A DNA stretch of 64,000 nucleotides, taken from positions 38,192-102,191 of the forward strand of contig CBHYLN010000003.1 of NCBI GenBank assembly GCA_966128725.1, read 5' to 3'. The notes beneath the pieces are model-generated. The model saw only the letters and a program-made list of their open reading frames with translations, was not told the origin of the DNA and did no database searches. The position numbers and the translations under genes are program-made. The stretch comes from JAFDZV01 sp966128725 (lineage in GTDB: Bacteria > Bacteroidota > Ignavibacteria > OLB7). Positions 18,307-26,587 of this stretch are shown piece after piece. Each line of letters opens with the position of its first letter. Positions within the stretch are counted from its first letter, which is position 1.

Positions 18307-18477
18307 GAAGGGAAACCATCGAAGTGAAGAGTTGCTGCCTGAGGATAGGCTGAGAAGCTACTACCGAGTGGGAATCAAATTCAAGACAACGGGCACTATT
18401 CTCAAAATAATAGTCGCGGGATCGGCGTGATGTGCCGCATTGGATCACCGGAAGGCGATCGGCGCGGCCCTGCTGGG

Positions 18478-20220
18478 TCAGGCGCCCTCGGCCGGGCAGC
18501 GGCGCAGCGCAACAATCGTGATATCGTCGGACTGGGGTGCTTCGCCCACAAAGACGCACAGGTCGTCGCGCAAACGTTGCAGTGCCTCGGACGCCGAACC
18601 CACGGCGCGCTGCTCGAACAACGCCCGAAGCCGGGCCTCGCCGTATTCATCCAACCTGGCGTTAAACGCCTCGCTTACGCCGTCGGTGTACATCACCAGC
18701 AGATCGCCCGGCGCAAAGCGGACAACGCCGACATCGTACGGTATCAACGAGGGCATGATCCCGAGGATCACCCCTCCCTGATCCAGACTCACCACGCCGT
18801 CGCTCTTGAACAGCAACGGCGGGTTATGGCCGGCGTTCACGTATGCAAGCACGTTCGAGGCTGGATCGAGCAGACAGAAGAAGGCCGTGATGAACTTGTC
18901 GGGGGCCGTATTCTGATAGATCACATCGTTGATGCGGCTCACCAGTTCGTCCAACGGCAGGCTCAGTTGCGACAGGGCTCGCACCGCGGCCTGCACGCTG
19001 GCCATCAGCAACGAGGCCGGCGTGCCCTTGCCGCTGACATCGGCGATTGTCAGCAGCACCCGGCCGTCGGCCAGTTCAATCGTATCGTAGCAATCACCGC
19101 CAACCTGCTGTGTCGGGATGGTTTGCCCGGCAATCTCGAACCCGTCGATTGCCGGAAGCGTCCGTGGCAGCAACGCCTGCTGGATTTCGGCGGCGATACG
19201 GAGATCTTCCTCCAAGCGCTCCTTGACGATCATCTCGTCCAGCATGCGCGCGCTTTCCAGGGCACCAATTGCCAGATTGGCCAACGACGAAAGGTACTCC
19301 AGATCCTCGTCATCGATATCGTATCGCAACCTGGCGCCCACCAGCAGCAGGCCTCGCAGGGCACCCTGTGTCTCCATCGGAATGGTTGCCCGCACGCCCA
19401 TATCGTACAGGGTTGCCTCCCGTTCGTTGAGCCCTTCACGCTGATTGAATACCCGCATCCCCCAGCCCGCAACAATGGTCAGCACTTCCGTTGGGAAGGT
19501 CTGGGCGAAACGATGATTGACAACCATCGCGTAGCCGCTGCCTTCGTTCAGCGCAACGGCGAATCGCGAGATGGTCATCTCGCCCATCAGCGTGTACCCC
19601 AGCAATCGGAGGATGGCTCCGCGATCAAGCAGGGCGTTGAACTCGCGCACTGCCTCGAACAGCGATCGCAGGCGATGCACGCGGCGCTCCAGCCGGCGAT
19701 TTGTATCGTGGAGCACGCCGCGCGCGCGGCAGGCCACCAGCGCCATTGCCGTGATCGCGCACACCAGCAACGCGTAGCTGCGCGCCTCGGCGTCCGGTAT
19801 GGTTCGCACCATCGGCGCGCCAAGCACAAGGATGGCCACAATACCATCCAACGATGCAATTGGCATCACGTGCTCAACCCGCGCACGCGCGAAGGCTGCG
19901 GCATCCGCATCCGAAAGGCCCGCGCCCTCCAGCGTGTACAGGCCGTGGCGCCGATGATGGTCCCACGCAAAGGTCAGCCCCGCAAGATCGGCCCCGCTGC
20001 CCTTGACGATCGCCACGGCGAATGTGCCGTCATCGGCCGGCAACGCCACCGCCGCACGGCCCAGGCCCAGCTTCCCCATCAACGACAGAAGCACGTTGTT
20101 GAAGATCACCGTGTCCGAATCGCATTCGATCAGGTGGCGACTGTAATCCAACAACGCGCGCAGATCGTATGCCGAGGCGGCTGTAAGCAGCGGTTGATCG
20201 GGTGTCATCATCAAGAACAA
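18478..20220 (-). CDS. GAF-domain PP2C (RsbU/SpoIIE-type) serine phosphatase
   Basis: 580 residues (577 from the next ATG). Two sensor-like regions occupy the first 320 residues; the second (about 195-320) has GAF character (GALRGLLLVGARLRYDIDDE). A coiled linker (KERLEEDLRIAAEIQQALLP) leads into the PP2C/SpoIIE domain with GGDCYD, TIADVSGKGTPASLL, VNAGHNPP, MYTDGVSEA and SDDITIVAL, which carry the metal-binding Asp residues. Such enzymes dephosphorylate anti-anti-sigma factors in partner-switching circuits. No RsbV/RsbW-type gene is in the window. Soluble and cytoplasmic by sequence. Confidence 0.9.
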   Translation of the reverse strand: MFLMMTPDQPLLTAASAYDLRALLDYSRHLIECDSDTVIFNNVLLSLMGKLGLGRAAVALPADDGTFAVAIVKGSGADLAGLTFAWDHHRRHGLYTLEGAGLSDADAAAFARARVEHVMPIASLDGIVAILVLGAPMVRTIPDAEARSYALLVCAITAMALVACRARGVLHDTNRRLERRVHRLRSLFEAVREFNALLDRGAILRLLGYTLMGEMTISRFAVALNEGSGYAMVVNHRFAQTFPTEVLTIVAGWGMRVFNQREGLNEREATLYDMGVRATIPMETQGALRGLLLVGARLRYDIDDEDLEYLSSLANLAIGALESARMLDEMIVKERLEEDLRIAAEIQQALLPRTLPAIDGFEIAGQTIPTQQVGGDCYDTIELADGRVLLTIADVSGKGTPASLLMASVQAAVRALSQLSLPLDELVSRINDVIYQNTAPDKFITAFFCLLDPASNVLAYVNAGHNPPLLFKSDGVVSLDQGGVILGIMPSLIPYDVGVVRFAPGDLLVMYTDGVSEAFNARLDEYGEARLRALFEQRAVGSASEALQRLRDDLCVFVGEAPQSDDITIVALRRCPAEGA

Positions 20221-20280
20221 CGGGTACTAATGGGAGCAGGTATGCACATTCGTGCCAACGATCGCATCGTCATCGCGATG

Positions 20281-20973
20281 CTACATCTGGCCAAACTCGT
20301 CCAGCACGGCAAAGCGTGCAAACAGATCCTCGCGATACCAGCGCTCATCGCGCGTTCGGCGCACCACATCACGATGTGGCGCATCGCCGTACGCAAACTC
20401 GCGTACGGCATCGGCGCTTTCCCACACCGACAAGGTGGCCTGCCGAACAAACGGCAGCTCGCCTATGCCAATCGAGCGTTGCAATCCGCGAGCGCCCGCC
20501 AATGCGGCGCTCACCGCCGGCACACTCCGCCAGAACCTGCGAAGCCTGCTGGGACGTATCGTGGCTCGCGTGAGCACGGCTACCCGACCGCCCGTATCGC
20601 CCAACCGGGCCACAGCGGGCAGGAATGGATTGTGCCCATCCCACGCACCATGCGCGGCCGCCGTTTGCAGACACACGCTCCACTGGCTGATGGCACGACG
20701 CCCGTATCGCCGCATGAAACGCGAGTTGGCCAGGAACGAATGCGCATCATCACGGCTGTTCCACACGGCCAGCAGCGCATAACGATCCCAATCGGGCGCA
20801 AGCGTAAATCCGATGCCCCGACCCGACCCCATCAGGCGACTGAAACGCAGGCCCTGTACATGCCGGAGCAATGGGCGCGCCAGGGCCATCTGCGCCAGCG
20901 CCCACGCCCGGGCACGCGGCGGGAATCGGAACACTGTAACGGTCGTAATCGGTGATTGTTTCTCTTCTGACAT
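20281..20973 (-). CDS. CrtA-like (spheroidene monooxygenase-type) protein
   Basis: 230 residues made of two related ferredoxin-like halves, the arrangement seen in CrtA. Recognisable stretches: GSGRGIGFTLAPDWDRYALL, TRATIRPSRLRRFWRSVPAV, GIGELPFVRQATLSVWES, and the ending RRTRDERWYREDLFARF. CrtA adds oxygen to acyclic carotenoids, so with crtB 3 kb away a carotenoid role is likely, though other desaturase and cyclase genes are not here. The substrate is inferred only from family. It lies 60 bases upstream of the phosphatase gene on the same strand. Confidence 0.75.
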   Translation of the reverse strand: MSEEKQSPITTVTVFRFPPRARAWALAQMALARPLLRHVQGLRFSRLMGSGRGIGFTLAPDWDRYALLAVWNSRDDAHSFLANSRFMRRYGRRAISQWSVCLQTAAAHGAWDGHNPFLPAVARLGDTGGRVAVLTRATIRPSRLRRFWRSVPAVSAALAGARGLQRSIGIGELPFVRQATLSVWESADAVREFAYGDAPHRDVVRRTRDERWYREDLFARFAVLDEFGQM

Positions 20974-21025
20974 GTGAACATGGAAAACTCACCGGCCGAT
21001 CAATCGGTTCCAGCGTCGCGCGCCA

Positions 21026-22258
21026 CTACCGTGCCAACGCCACATGCCGCGAGGCCATCCCACGCACACGGCTGTATTCGCTTATGAACGCACGCGCCAC
21101 CGCCGCGTTCTTGATGATCAACAGATTCTCATCGTTGTCGCCGGCAGCCGAGGCCGTGAAGTTATAGCTTCCAAGAATTGTCCACTGCCCATCCACGATG
21201 ATCACCTTGTGGTGCAGCATTGCGTTGTTGCCGTCGGGCAGCACGGTGATACCCGCACGTGCAAGGCGCGCGGATTGCGACCCACGCCCATCGGCGTTGC
21301 GCGCCTCGACAACGCCTTCAACAGCAACACCGCGAACATGCGCGGCAATCATCGCGCCGCCGATCGCGGTATCGGTAAAGCTGAAGGCCATGAACCGAAT
21401 CTCGCGACGCGCTGAACGAAGTATGCGCACAACCTTTGGCGCAACATCGTCCTCCGGAGCAAAGTAGTTGTAGATATCGATGTTGCCCAGGCGAACCTGC
21501 GTGTGCGGCGTGTTCGACGGGGAACGCGGACCAAACTTCCGGCCGACGAACATTTCACTGAACTCGCGTGCGTAGTTCTCGGCGAGCTCGGCCGATCGGA
21601 TCACCACGGCATTGTTGTTGTTCCGGTAGGCACAGTTATCAGTGGTGTTGAAGGAGCCCGTCCATACGGCCGCGGAATCGGCAACGAGGAACTTGTTGTG
21701 CATGAAGGCCGAGCGGCCGTCGAACACCACGGGGATCCCAGCGGCCATCACGCGCTGCATCTGCGGATTGTCGCGATAATCGGCGTCGGCCACCAGGCGC
21801 ACAACAACACCGCGACGTTTGGCCGCGATCAGCGCATCGGCAATCCTGTCGGACTCCAGCTCGAACAGCGCGCAATCCAGGCGCCTGCGGGCAGCGCCGA
21901 TGAAACGCACGGCATGGCGATCGATGTTACCGGTATCCTTGCGGCCAACGTCCGGATTGTTCCGGTAGGCGTTGCTGAAGTACACATCGATGCCGCCGCC
22001 GGCGACACCCTGTCCGGCGGGCCTGGCTGCGTTAAGCGGATGAACGGCGGGCGATGTGCTATCCGGCACCTCGGATGCTGTCTGGGGCTCCTCGGAGGAG
22101 TCGTACACGGCCTCGTCGTTGGCCAGCGTGGTATCGCCCAGCACGGTTCGGATTTCCTTGATCCTATCCTGTGCCCCCTCCCGACAGCCCGGCAGCCCGC
22201 CCAGCGCCACGGCAAGCGCGACATACGCCAACAGTTGAACCCGCCAACAGCATCTCAT
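21026..22258 (-). CDS. Phospholipase D/nuclease-family lipoprotein
   Basis: 410 residues with a lipoprotein signal (LGGLPGC, Cys25). Two HKD-type motifs are present: MHNKFLVAD with the following Asn-rich SFNTTDN, and LHHKVIIVDG followed by TILGSYNFTASA. Two HKD copies form one active site in the PLD superfamily, which covers phospholipases and DNA nucleases. The lipid anchor places it in the envelope facing periplasm or outside. Length and motif type resemble the single-domain Nuc/mitoPLD-like enzymes joined in tandem. Its ATG overlaps the stop of the preceding gene (ATGA), so the two are translationally coupled. Confidence 0.85.
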   Translation of the reverse strand: MRCCWRVQLLAYVALAVALGGLPGCREGAQDRIKEIRTVLGDTTLANDEAVYDSSEEPQTASEVPDSTSPAVHPLNAARPAGQGVAGGGIDVYFSNAYRNNPDVGRKDTGNIDRHAVRFIGAARRRLDCALFELESDRIADALIAAKRRGVVVRLVADADYRDNPQMQRVMAAGIPVVFDGRSAFMHNKFLVADSAAVWTGSFNTTDNCAYRNNNNAVVIRSAELAENYAREFSEMFVGRKFGPRSPSNTPHTQVRLGNIDIYNYFAPEDDVAPKVVRILRSARREIRFMAFSFTDTAIGGAMIAAHVRGVAVEGVVEARNADGRGSQSARLARAGITVLPDGNNAMLHHKVIIVDGQWTILGSYNFTASAAGDNDENLLIIKNAAVARAFISEYSRVRGMASRHVALAR

Positions 22259-22593
22259 TCCATCTCCCCCGGGGAATTGTGGTCATGGTACGGTTGTTCC
22301 ATGCACAGCCGATCCATCATCGCAACGTCGCCGCTCCGGTTGATCGCGCGAGCCCGGGCGATCAAACCCCGCGCCTCGTTTTCGGTTCTACACTGGCGCA
22401 GACATTGCTCCAGACGTTGAAGCAAGGCCCGGGCGGCCCGATCGTCCAGATTATCAGTTAATGATTCATCCTGATACACGCGGTCGATCCAGACGGAATG
22501 ATCCATGAGAATTGGCGATAACCGGGCTGATTCAAGAGTTTTCGGCCAAGATACGGCAACATGTTCCCGTAACCATTGGGCACGCCGGGCCAT
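22255..22593 (-). CDS. Hypothetical helical protein coupled to the PLD lipoprotein
   Basis: 112 residues if started at MARRAQWLREH; the frame is open 40 codons further up. It is mostly helical and charged (ARALLQRLEQCLRQCRTENE) with no signal peptide or membrane span. Its stop overlaps the next gene's ATG by 4 bases, which is the main reason to trust it. No family recognised. Confidence 0.5.
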   Translation of the reverse strand: MARRAQWLREHVAVSWPKTLESARLSPILMDHSVWIDRVYQDESLTDNLDDRAARALLQRLEQCLRQCRTENEARGLIARARAINRSGDVAMMDRLCMEQPYHDHNSPGEME

Positions 22594-22848
22594 GGCAGAA
22601 TGTTGCGAATGAAGGCTCGTTGTAACCTTTCGGCGATGTAATTTGTATAGCTGTTGTCTGATTGGCGAAACCTGCCCCTGTTGGAACGGCCACGCGATCA
22701 ACCGGCATGACAATCAAGCGCGACACATAAACCCGTTGAATGTTGTCAGAACCAGTACCGAATGCATAACAACGTTTGGATGTGCCTGCACGCAATTGCA
22801 GTCACCTTCGAACCGACACGATCTCGACGAAGCAATCTCCTGAATCGA

Positions 22849-24012
22849 ATGACGAACCAGCTAGCACGATTGGCCGCAACCCTGTGCCTCGGCATCCTGA
22901 GTTATCAGGGTGTTGCTGCACAAACCACTGGCGAACGGCCACACCCCATCGAAGCGCCAACGCTGAGCGAGCAGACCGTGGCGAAGTTCACCGTGGCCAC
23001 GCCAAGCTCCGGTGCCGCTAAGGCCGCCGTGGCGGCATACAGCCGTGTAAACGCCGCGCGTGCATTCACGACGATTATGTCGCAGGAACGCGCAACGGCC
23101 GCGCAGGTTACCGACGCTCATCTCGATCTCTATCCACAGACCGAATTTCTCCGCATTCTCGCAAGCTCGGGTCGCGCCTCGCTGGTAGCGGCGCCGTTCC
23201 ATGCACATACCAGAGCGGAATCCGGATCGGGCTCGATGCCGGGTGTGCCGTTGGCAACACTCTCGCGCATCTATCGCACCGATTCGTCGGTTACGTCGTT
23301 GATCGGATGGTATCAGTCGGAATACGGTTTTGATTTCCGCACCCACCAGATGCCGCTTGGCAATGCCTCGCCGGACACATTGACGATTGCTCGCGCGGTG
23401 AAGCGCATCGGCAATTCCGTGGTGACCGTGATGATCTGGAACCCAACGTCGACCTCGCGCGGTCGCAGCGCGCAAAGTGTGTCGCTGGCCAAGCGCACCA
23501 GCGTGGAGATACAGGAGCGCGCCTACAGGCCGCGCCAGGATCTGATTGTGGAAGGGCCGGACGCGGTTGTGGAGCTTACGTGGAAGGTGCCGTTCCGCGA
23601 CATCATCCAGCGTATCAGCAGCAAGTATCAGATCGACCCGCATCTGGTTGCCGCATTGGTTCAGCAGGAATCCAACTTCAACCCGAACGCCATGTCCGTC
23701 GACAGCGCCATGGGGTTGACCCAGATGATTCCCGGCACCGCAGCGATGCTTGGGGTTTCCGATCCAACCAACCCACGCGAAGCGCTCGACGGCGGCGTAC
23801 GGTACCTGAAGTCGTTGCTGCGAATGTTCAAGGGCAACGTGGAATACGCGCTTGCGGGATACAACGCCGGCCCCGGCAACGTGCGGAAGTACGGCGGTGT
23901 GCCGCCGTTCTCCGAAACCCGCGACTATGTGCGCCGCATCATGGCCCGATACAAGGAGAAGGCGGGCGGGCAACTTGCGCCGGCCGCCAAGGTTGTGCGC
24001 ACAAAGATGTAG
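22849..24012 (+). CDS. Lytic transglycosylase (SLT family), secreted
   Basis: 387 residues with a signal peptide (LAATLCLGILSYQGVAAQ). The C-terminal SLT domain begins at YQIDPHLVAALVQQESNF; Glu274 is the expected catalytic acid. Then come AMGLTQMIPGTA, LDGGVRYLKSLL and YALAGYNAGPGNV, all family landmarks. It cleaves peptidoglycan glycan strands in the periplasm. The middle part (about 60-240) is an uncharacterised beta-rich region. It is followed on the same strand by a foldase gene 270 bases on. Confidence 0.9.
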   Translation: MTNQLARLAATLCLGILSYQGVAAQTTGERPHPIEAPTLSEQTVAKFTVATPSSGAAKAAVAAYSRVNAARAFTTIMSQERATAAQVTDAHLDLYPQTEFLRILASSGRASLVAAPFHAHTRAESGSGSMPGVPLATLSRIYRTDSSVTSLIGWYQSEYGFDFRTHQMPLGNASPDTLTIARAVKRIGNSVVTVMIWNPTSTSRGRSAQSVSLAKRTSVEIQERAYRPRQDLIVEGPDAVVELTWKVPFRDIIQRISSKYQIDPHLVAALVQQESNFNPNAMSVDSAMGLTQMIPGTAAMLGVSDPTNPREALDGGVRYLKSLLRMFKGNVEYALAGYNAGPGNVRKYGGVPPFSETRDYVRRIMARYKEKAGGQLAPAAKVVRTKM

Positions 24013-24285
24013 GCGCGCCGCTTGCGCCACCGATATTCGGGTGGGTATCTGGCAGCGCGCCGGCCCACCCGATTGCCCGGCCGCCCGAACCAACCCCACT
24101 GCTCTTTCGCCTGGCACAGGCTTACCGCTGGCTCAGCAAAACGCGCCGCCCATCTCGGCCTTTCCCCCTTGGCCGAAAGGGGCTATGTTGTTGGTCGTTC
24201 CCGAACGAGCCTTATCAGCTCATCCCAGTTCCGAATTTCGTGGCGTGGTGCTAACAACTGCCACGCCACTCGTGTTTGTGAGTCT

Positions 24286-26484
24286 ATGAACCGTATCCAG
24301 ATCGCGGCAGTACTCCTGCTGCTTACCCTCCTGCTTCCTCGCGGCGCCCAGTCGCAACCACGCCGCGCAACCACGCCAACCAAGCCACCGGAACGGTCGG
24401 TCGCCATCGTCAACGGGCAGAAGGTCCCCTATCAGCGATACAGCGATCTGTACAAGGATCAACTGAGCTATCAGATGCGCATCGGCTCGGGCAGCACCGT
24501 GGACCAAGCCACCGACGATGCGTTGTTCCGGCAGTTGGTGGACGACGAACTGTTGCGCCAGGAGGCCGCGCGGTTGAAGATTGTTGTCACGCGCGACGCT
24601 GCCCTGAAGTATCTGCTGAGCAATCCGCCGGACTACCTTCGCGAGTTCTTCACCGATGAGAAGGGAGCGTTCCAGGCAGCAACGTACCGCGATGTAATGC
24701 TGCATCCGGAGCTTGTGCGCAAGATGGTGCACTCGGGGCTGGACCCCAACACCGTGGTGACGCAGTGGAAGGCGGATATCGAGAAGGTGATCGTCTTTAC
24801 GCAGACGCAGCTTACGCGCGAGAAGGTGACCGACGTGCTGATGGCCGAGAAGCCGCTCACCGCGTCGGTAATCCGCAACCGATATTACGCCGAGCGCACG
24901 CAGTTCACCGGTTCGTTCATCCGTGTTCTGCACTCAACCATCCCCGACAGCCTGGTGCATATTACCGAGGCCGAGGCGCGGGCCTGGTACGATTCGCATC
25001 TGGAGGACTATCGTTTCGCAAGCGCACGGCAGATCGCGAATCTGATCATCCCGGTTGTGCCGCTTGCGGCGGACTCGGCGGTCCAGCGAGCGCGCATCGC
25101 CGCTGCACGCGACTCGATTGCCAACGCCCCGCTGCCGCAGCGCGCACGCATCGTAACGGGCATGCTGGGCTCCATGTTGCCGAACCGCTTCCCGGCAACG
25201 CAGGCCATCAGTCTTGTGCTGGTTCCGCCGGTAGCGCGCGAGATGCTCGTTAAATCGAAACCGGGCGATCTGCTGGGGCCGGTGAAGCTGAACGATGAAG
25301 ACGTCATGATCTTCGTGGACGATACCAGTACCATGCGCGACACCGTACTGCGCGCACGGCACGTGCTGGTGAAGGTTGCCGCCAACGACACCGCGCAGGA
25401 CCGGGAGACCCGCGAGCTGTTGACGGCGCTCAAGGAGAAGATCATTTCCGAGGAGCTGTTCCTGCAGGCGGTAAAGTTCTACAGCCAGGATGGGACAGCG
25501 CCGCAAGGCGGGGATCTTGGATACTTTGGTCGGGGCGGCATGGTGCAGGAGTTCGAGGACGCTGCCTTCAGCGGCCCGGTTGGGCAGTGCATCGGGCCTA
25601 TCCGCACTCGTTTCGGTTATCATCTGATCTGGGTGAACGATCGCATCACAACGGGCTATCACCTGCGCGAGCTGCGATTCCCGTTCACCGCCTCCCCGGC
25701 GGCGCTGGAAGCCGCGCGCCACGACGCCATCGAGTACGCCACCGCGCTTCGCAACGGCACGGTTAACGACTCGATGTTCTTTGCTCTGAAGGGCAAATAC
25801 CCGCGCACGATCGCCGACACATCCATCCTGCATCGAATGGACGTGTACGGCGATGGCATCGTTGCAGCCAACTTTGCATTCTCCTCGGAGACAGGCGATG
25901 TTGCCGTGCTTACGCTGCCGTACGATCGCGTAATGGTCTCCAAGCTGATCAACGGCTATCCAACCGGCGTGGCGCCATATGAGAAGATTCGCAGGAACTA
26001 TGTGTACCCGCACGTGGCCCGCGCGAAGCAGATGGAGATGCTTCTGCCACGGGTGATGGCCCTGAAGGACACGATGACCGCCGACATGATGCTCGGCATC
26101 ATTCGGTTGAAGGCGCCGTGGGCCGAGTCATTCATGGTGGAAAGCCAGCACCTGACATCCCCACCCGATGAGGACACAACGCTGATCGATTCGCTGGTCC
26201 CGCTGACACCGGATAACGGCGTAACCGGGCCGGTTCGCGGCAAACATGGGTATTACTTCCTGCGTGTGATCCACAAGCAAATCGCGCCGACCGAGGCCGA
26301 TTACGTTCGCGACCGTGAGGCCTTTACGGCCGAGTTTACCAAGCGTACGCGCGAACGCCGGCTGACCGAACTGATGGGTCGGCTTCGCGACTTCGCGGTG
26401 GTGGATGATTTACGCGCCGGCGCAACGCCAACAGGAGCAACAAGCCAGGGTGGAGGAGGCGGCGGGGCTGGTGGCCCACGCTAA
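24286..26484 (+). CDS. SurA/PpiD-type periplasmic peptidyl-prolyl isomerase
   Basis: 732 residues with a signal peptide (IAAVLLLLTLLLPRGAQSQ). A SurA-N-like chaperone region follows (SVAIVNGQKVPYQRYSDLY). A parvulin domain (about 355-450) shows ARHVLVKV, GTAPQGGDLGYFGRGGMVQE and TRFGYHLIWV. The second half repeats a SurA-like helical region and ends in a weaker second parvulin-like stretch (TGPVRGKHGYYFLRVIHKQ) and a Gly-rich tail. It probably escorts outer-membrane proteins through the periplasm. The start has no strong ribosome-binding site but gives a clean signal peptide. Confidence 0.87.
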   Translation: MNRIQIAAVLLLLTLLLPRGAQSQPRRATTPTKPPERSVAIVNGQKVPYQRYSDLYKDQLSYQMRIGSGSTVDQATDDALFRQLVDDELLRQEAARLKIVVTRDAALKYLLSNPPDYLREFFTDEKGAFQAATYRDVMLHPELVRKMVHSGLDPNTVVTQWKADIEKVIVFTQTQLTREKVTDVLMAEKPLTASVIRNRYYAERTQFTGSFIRVLHSTIPDSLVHITEAEARAWYDSHLEDYRFASARQIANLIIPVVPLAADSAVQRARIAAARDSIANAPLPQRARIVTGMLGSMLPNRFPATQAISLVLVPPVAREMLVKSKPGDLLGPVKLNDEDVMIFVDDTSTMRDTVLRARHVLVKVAANDTAQDRETRELLTALKEKIISEELFLQAVKFYSQDGTAPQGGDLGYFGRGGMVQEFEDAAFSGPVGQCIGPIRTRFGYHLIWVNDRITTGYHLRELRFPFTASPAALEAARHDAIEYATALRNGTVNDSMFFALKGKYPRTIADTSILHRMDVYGDGIVAANFAFSSETGDVAVLTLPYDRVMVSKLINGYPTGVAPYEKIRRNYVYPHVARAKQMEMLLPRVMALKDTMTADMMLGIIRLKAPWAESFMVESQHLTSPPDEDTTLIDSLVPLTPDNGVTGPVRGKHGYYFLRVIHKQIAPTEADYVRDREAFTAEFTKRTRERRLTELMGRLRDFAVVDDLRAGATPTGATSQGGGGGGAGGPR

Positions 26485-26525
26485 CGGTATCAATGCCTGC
26501 ATGCCAATCAACCGCGTAGACATAA

Positions 26526-26571
26526 CCGAGCCGCACCTGCCTTCGGCGCAGGTGCGGCTCGGTTGTTTTTT
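26526..26571 (+). terminator. Strong rho-independent terminator after the foldase gene
   Basis: A perfect 15-bp stem, CCGAGCCGCACCTGC / GCAGGTGCGGCTCGG, closed by CTTCGGC and followed by TTGTTTTTT. It also lies between two converging genes. Confidence 0.9.
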
Positions 26572-26587
26572 GGTATGCGTTGCGTGC

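Noticed and set aside
18427..20955. Plus-strand frame of 842 codons opposite the PP2C and CrtA-like genes
   Set aside because: Gln/Arg/His-rich shadow without any domain; the minus-strand proteins are clear.
24155..24176. Inverted repeat TCGGCC/GGCCGA between the transglycosylase and foldase genes
   Set aside because: Short, long loop and no T-run; not reported as a terminator.
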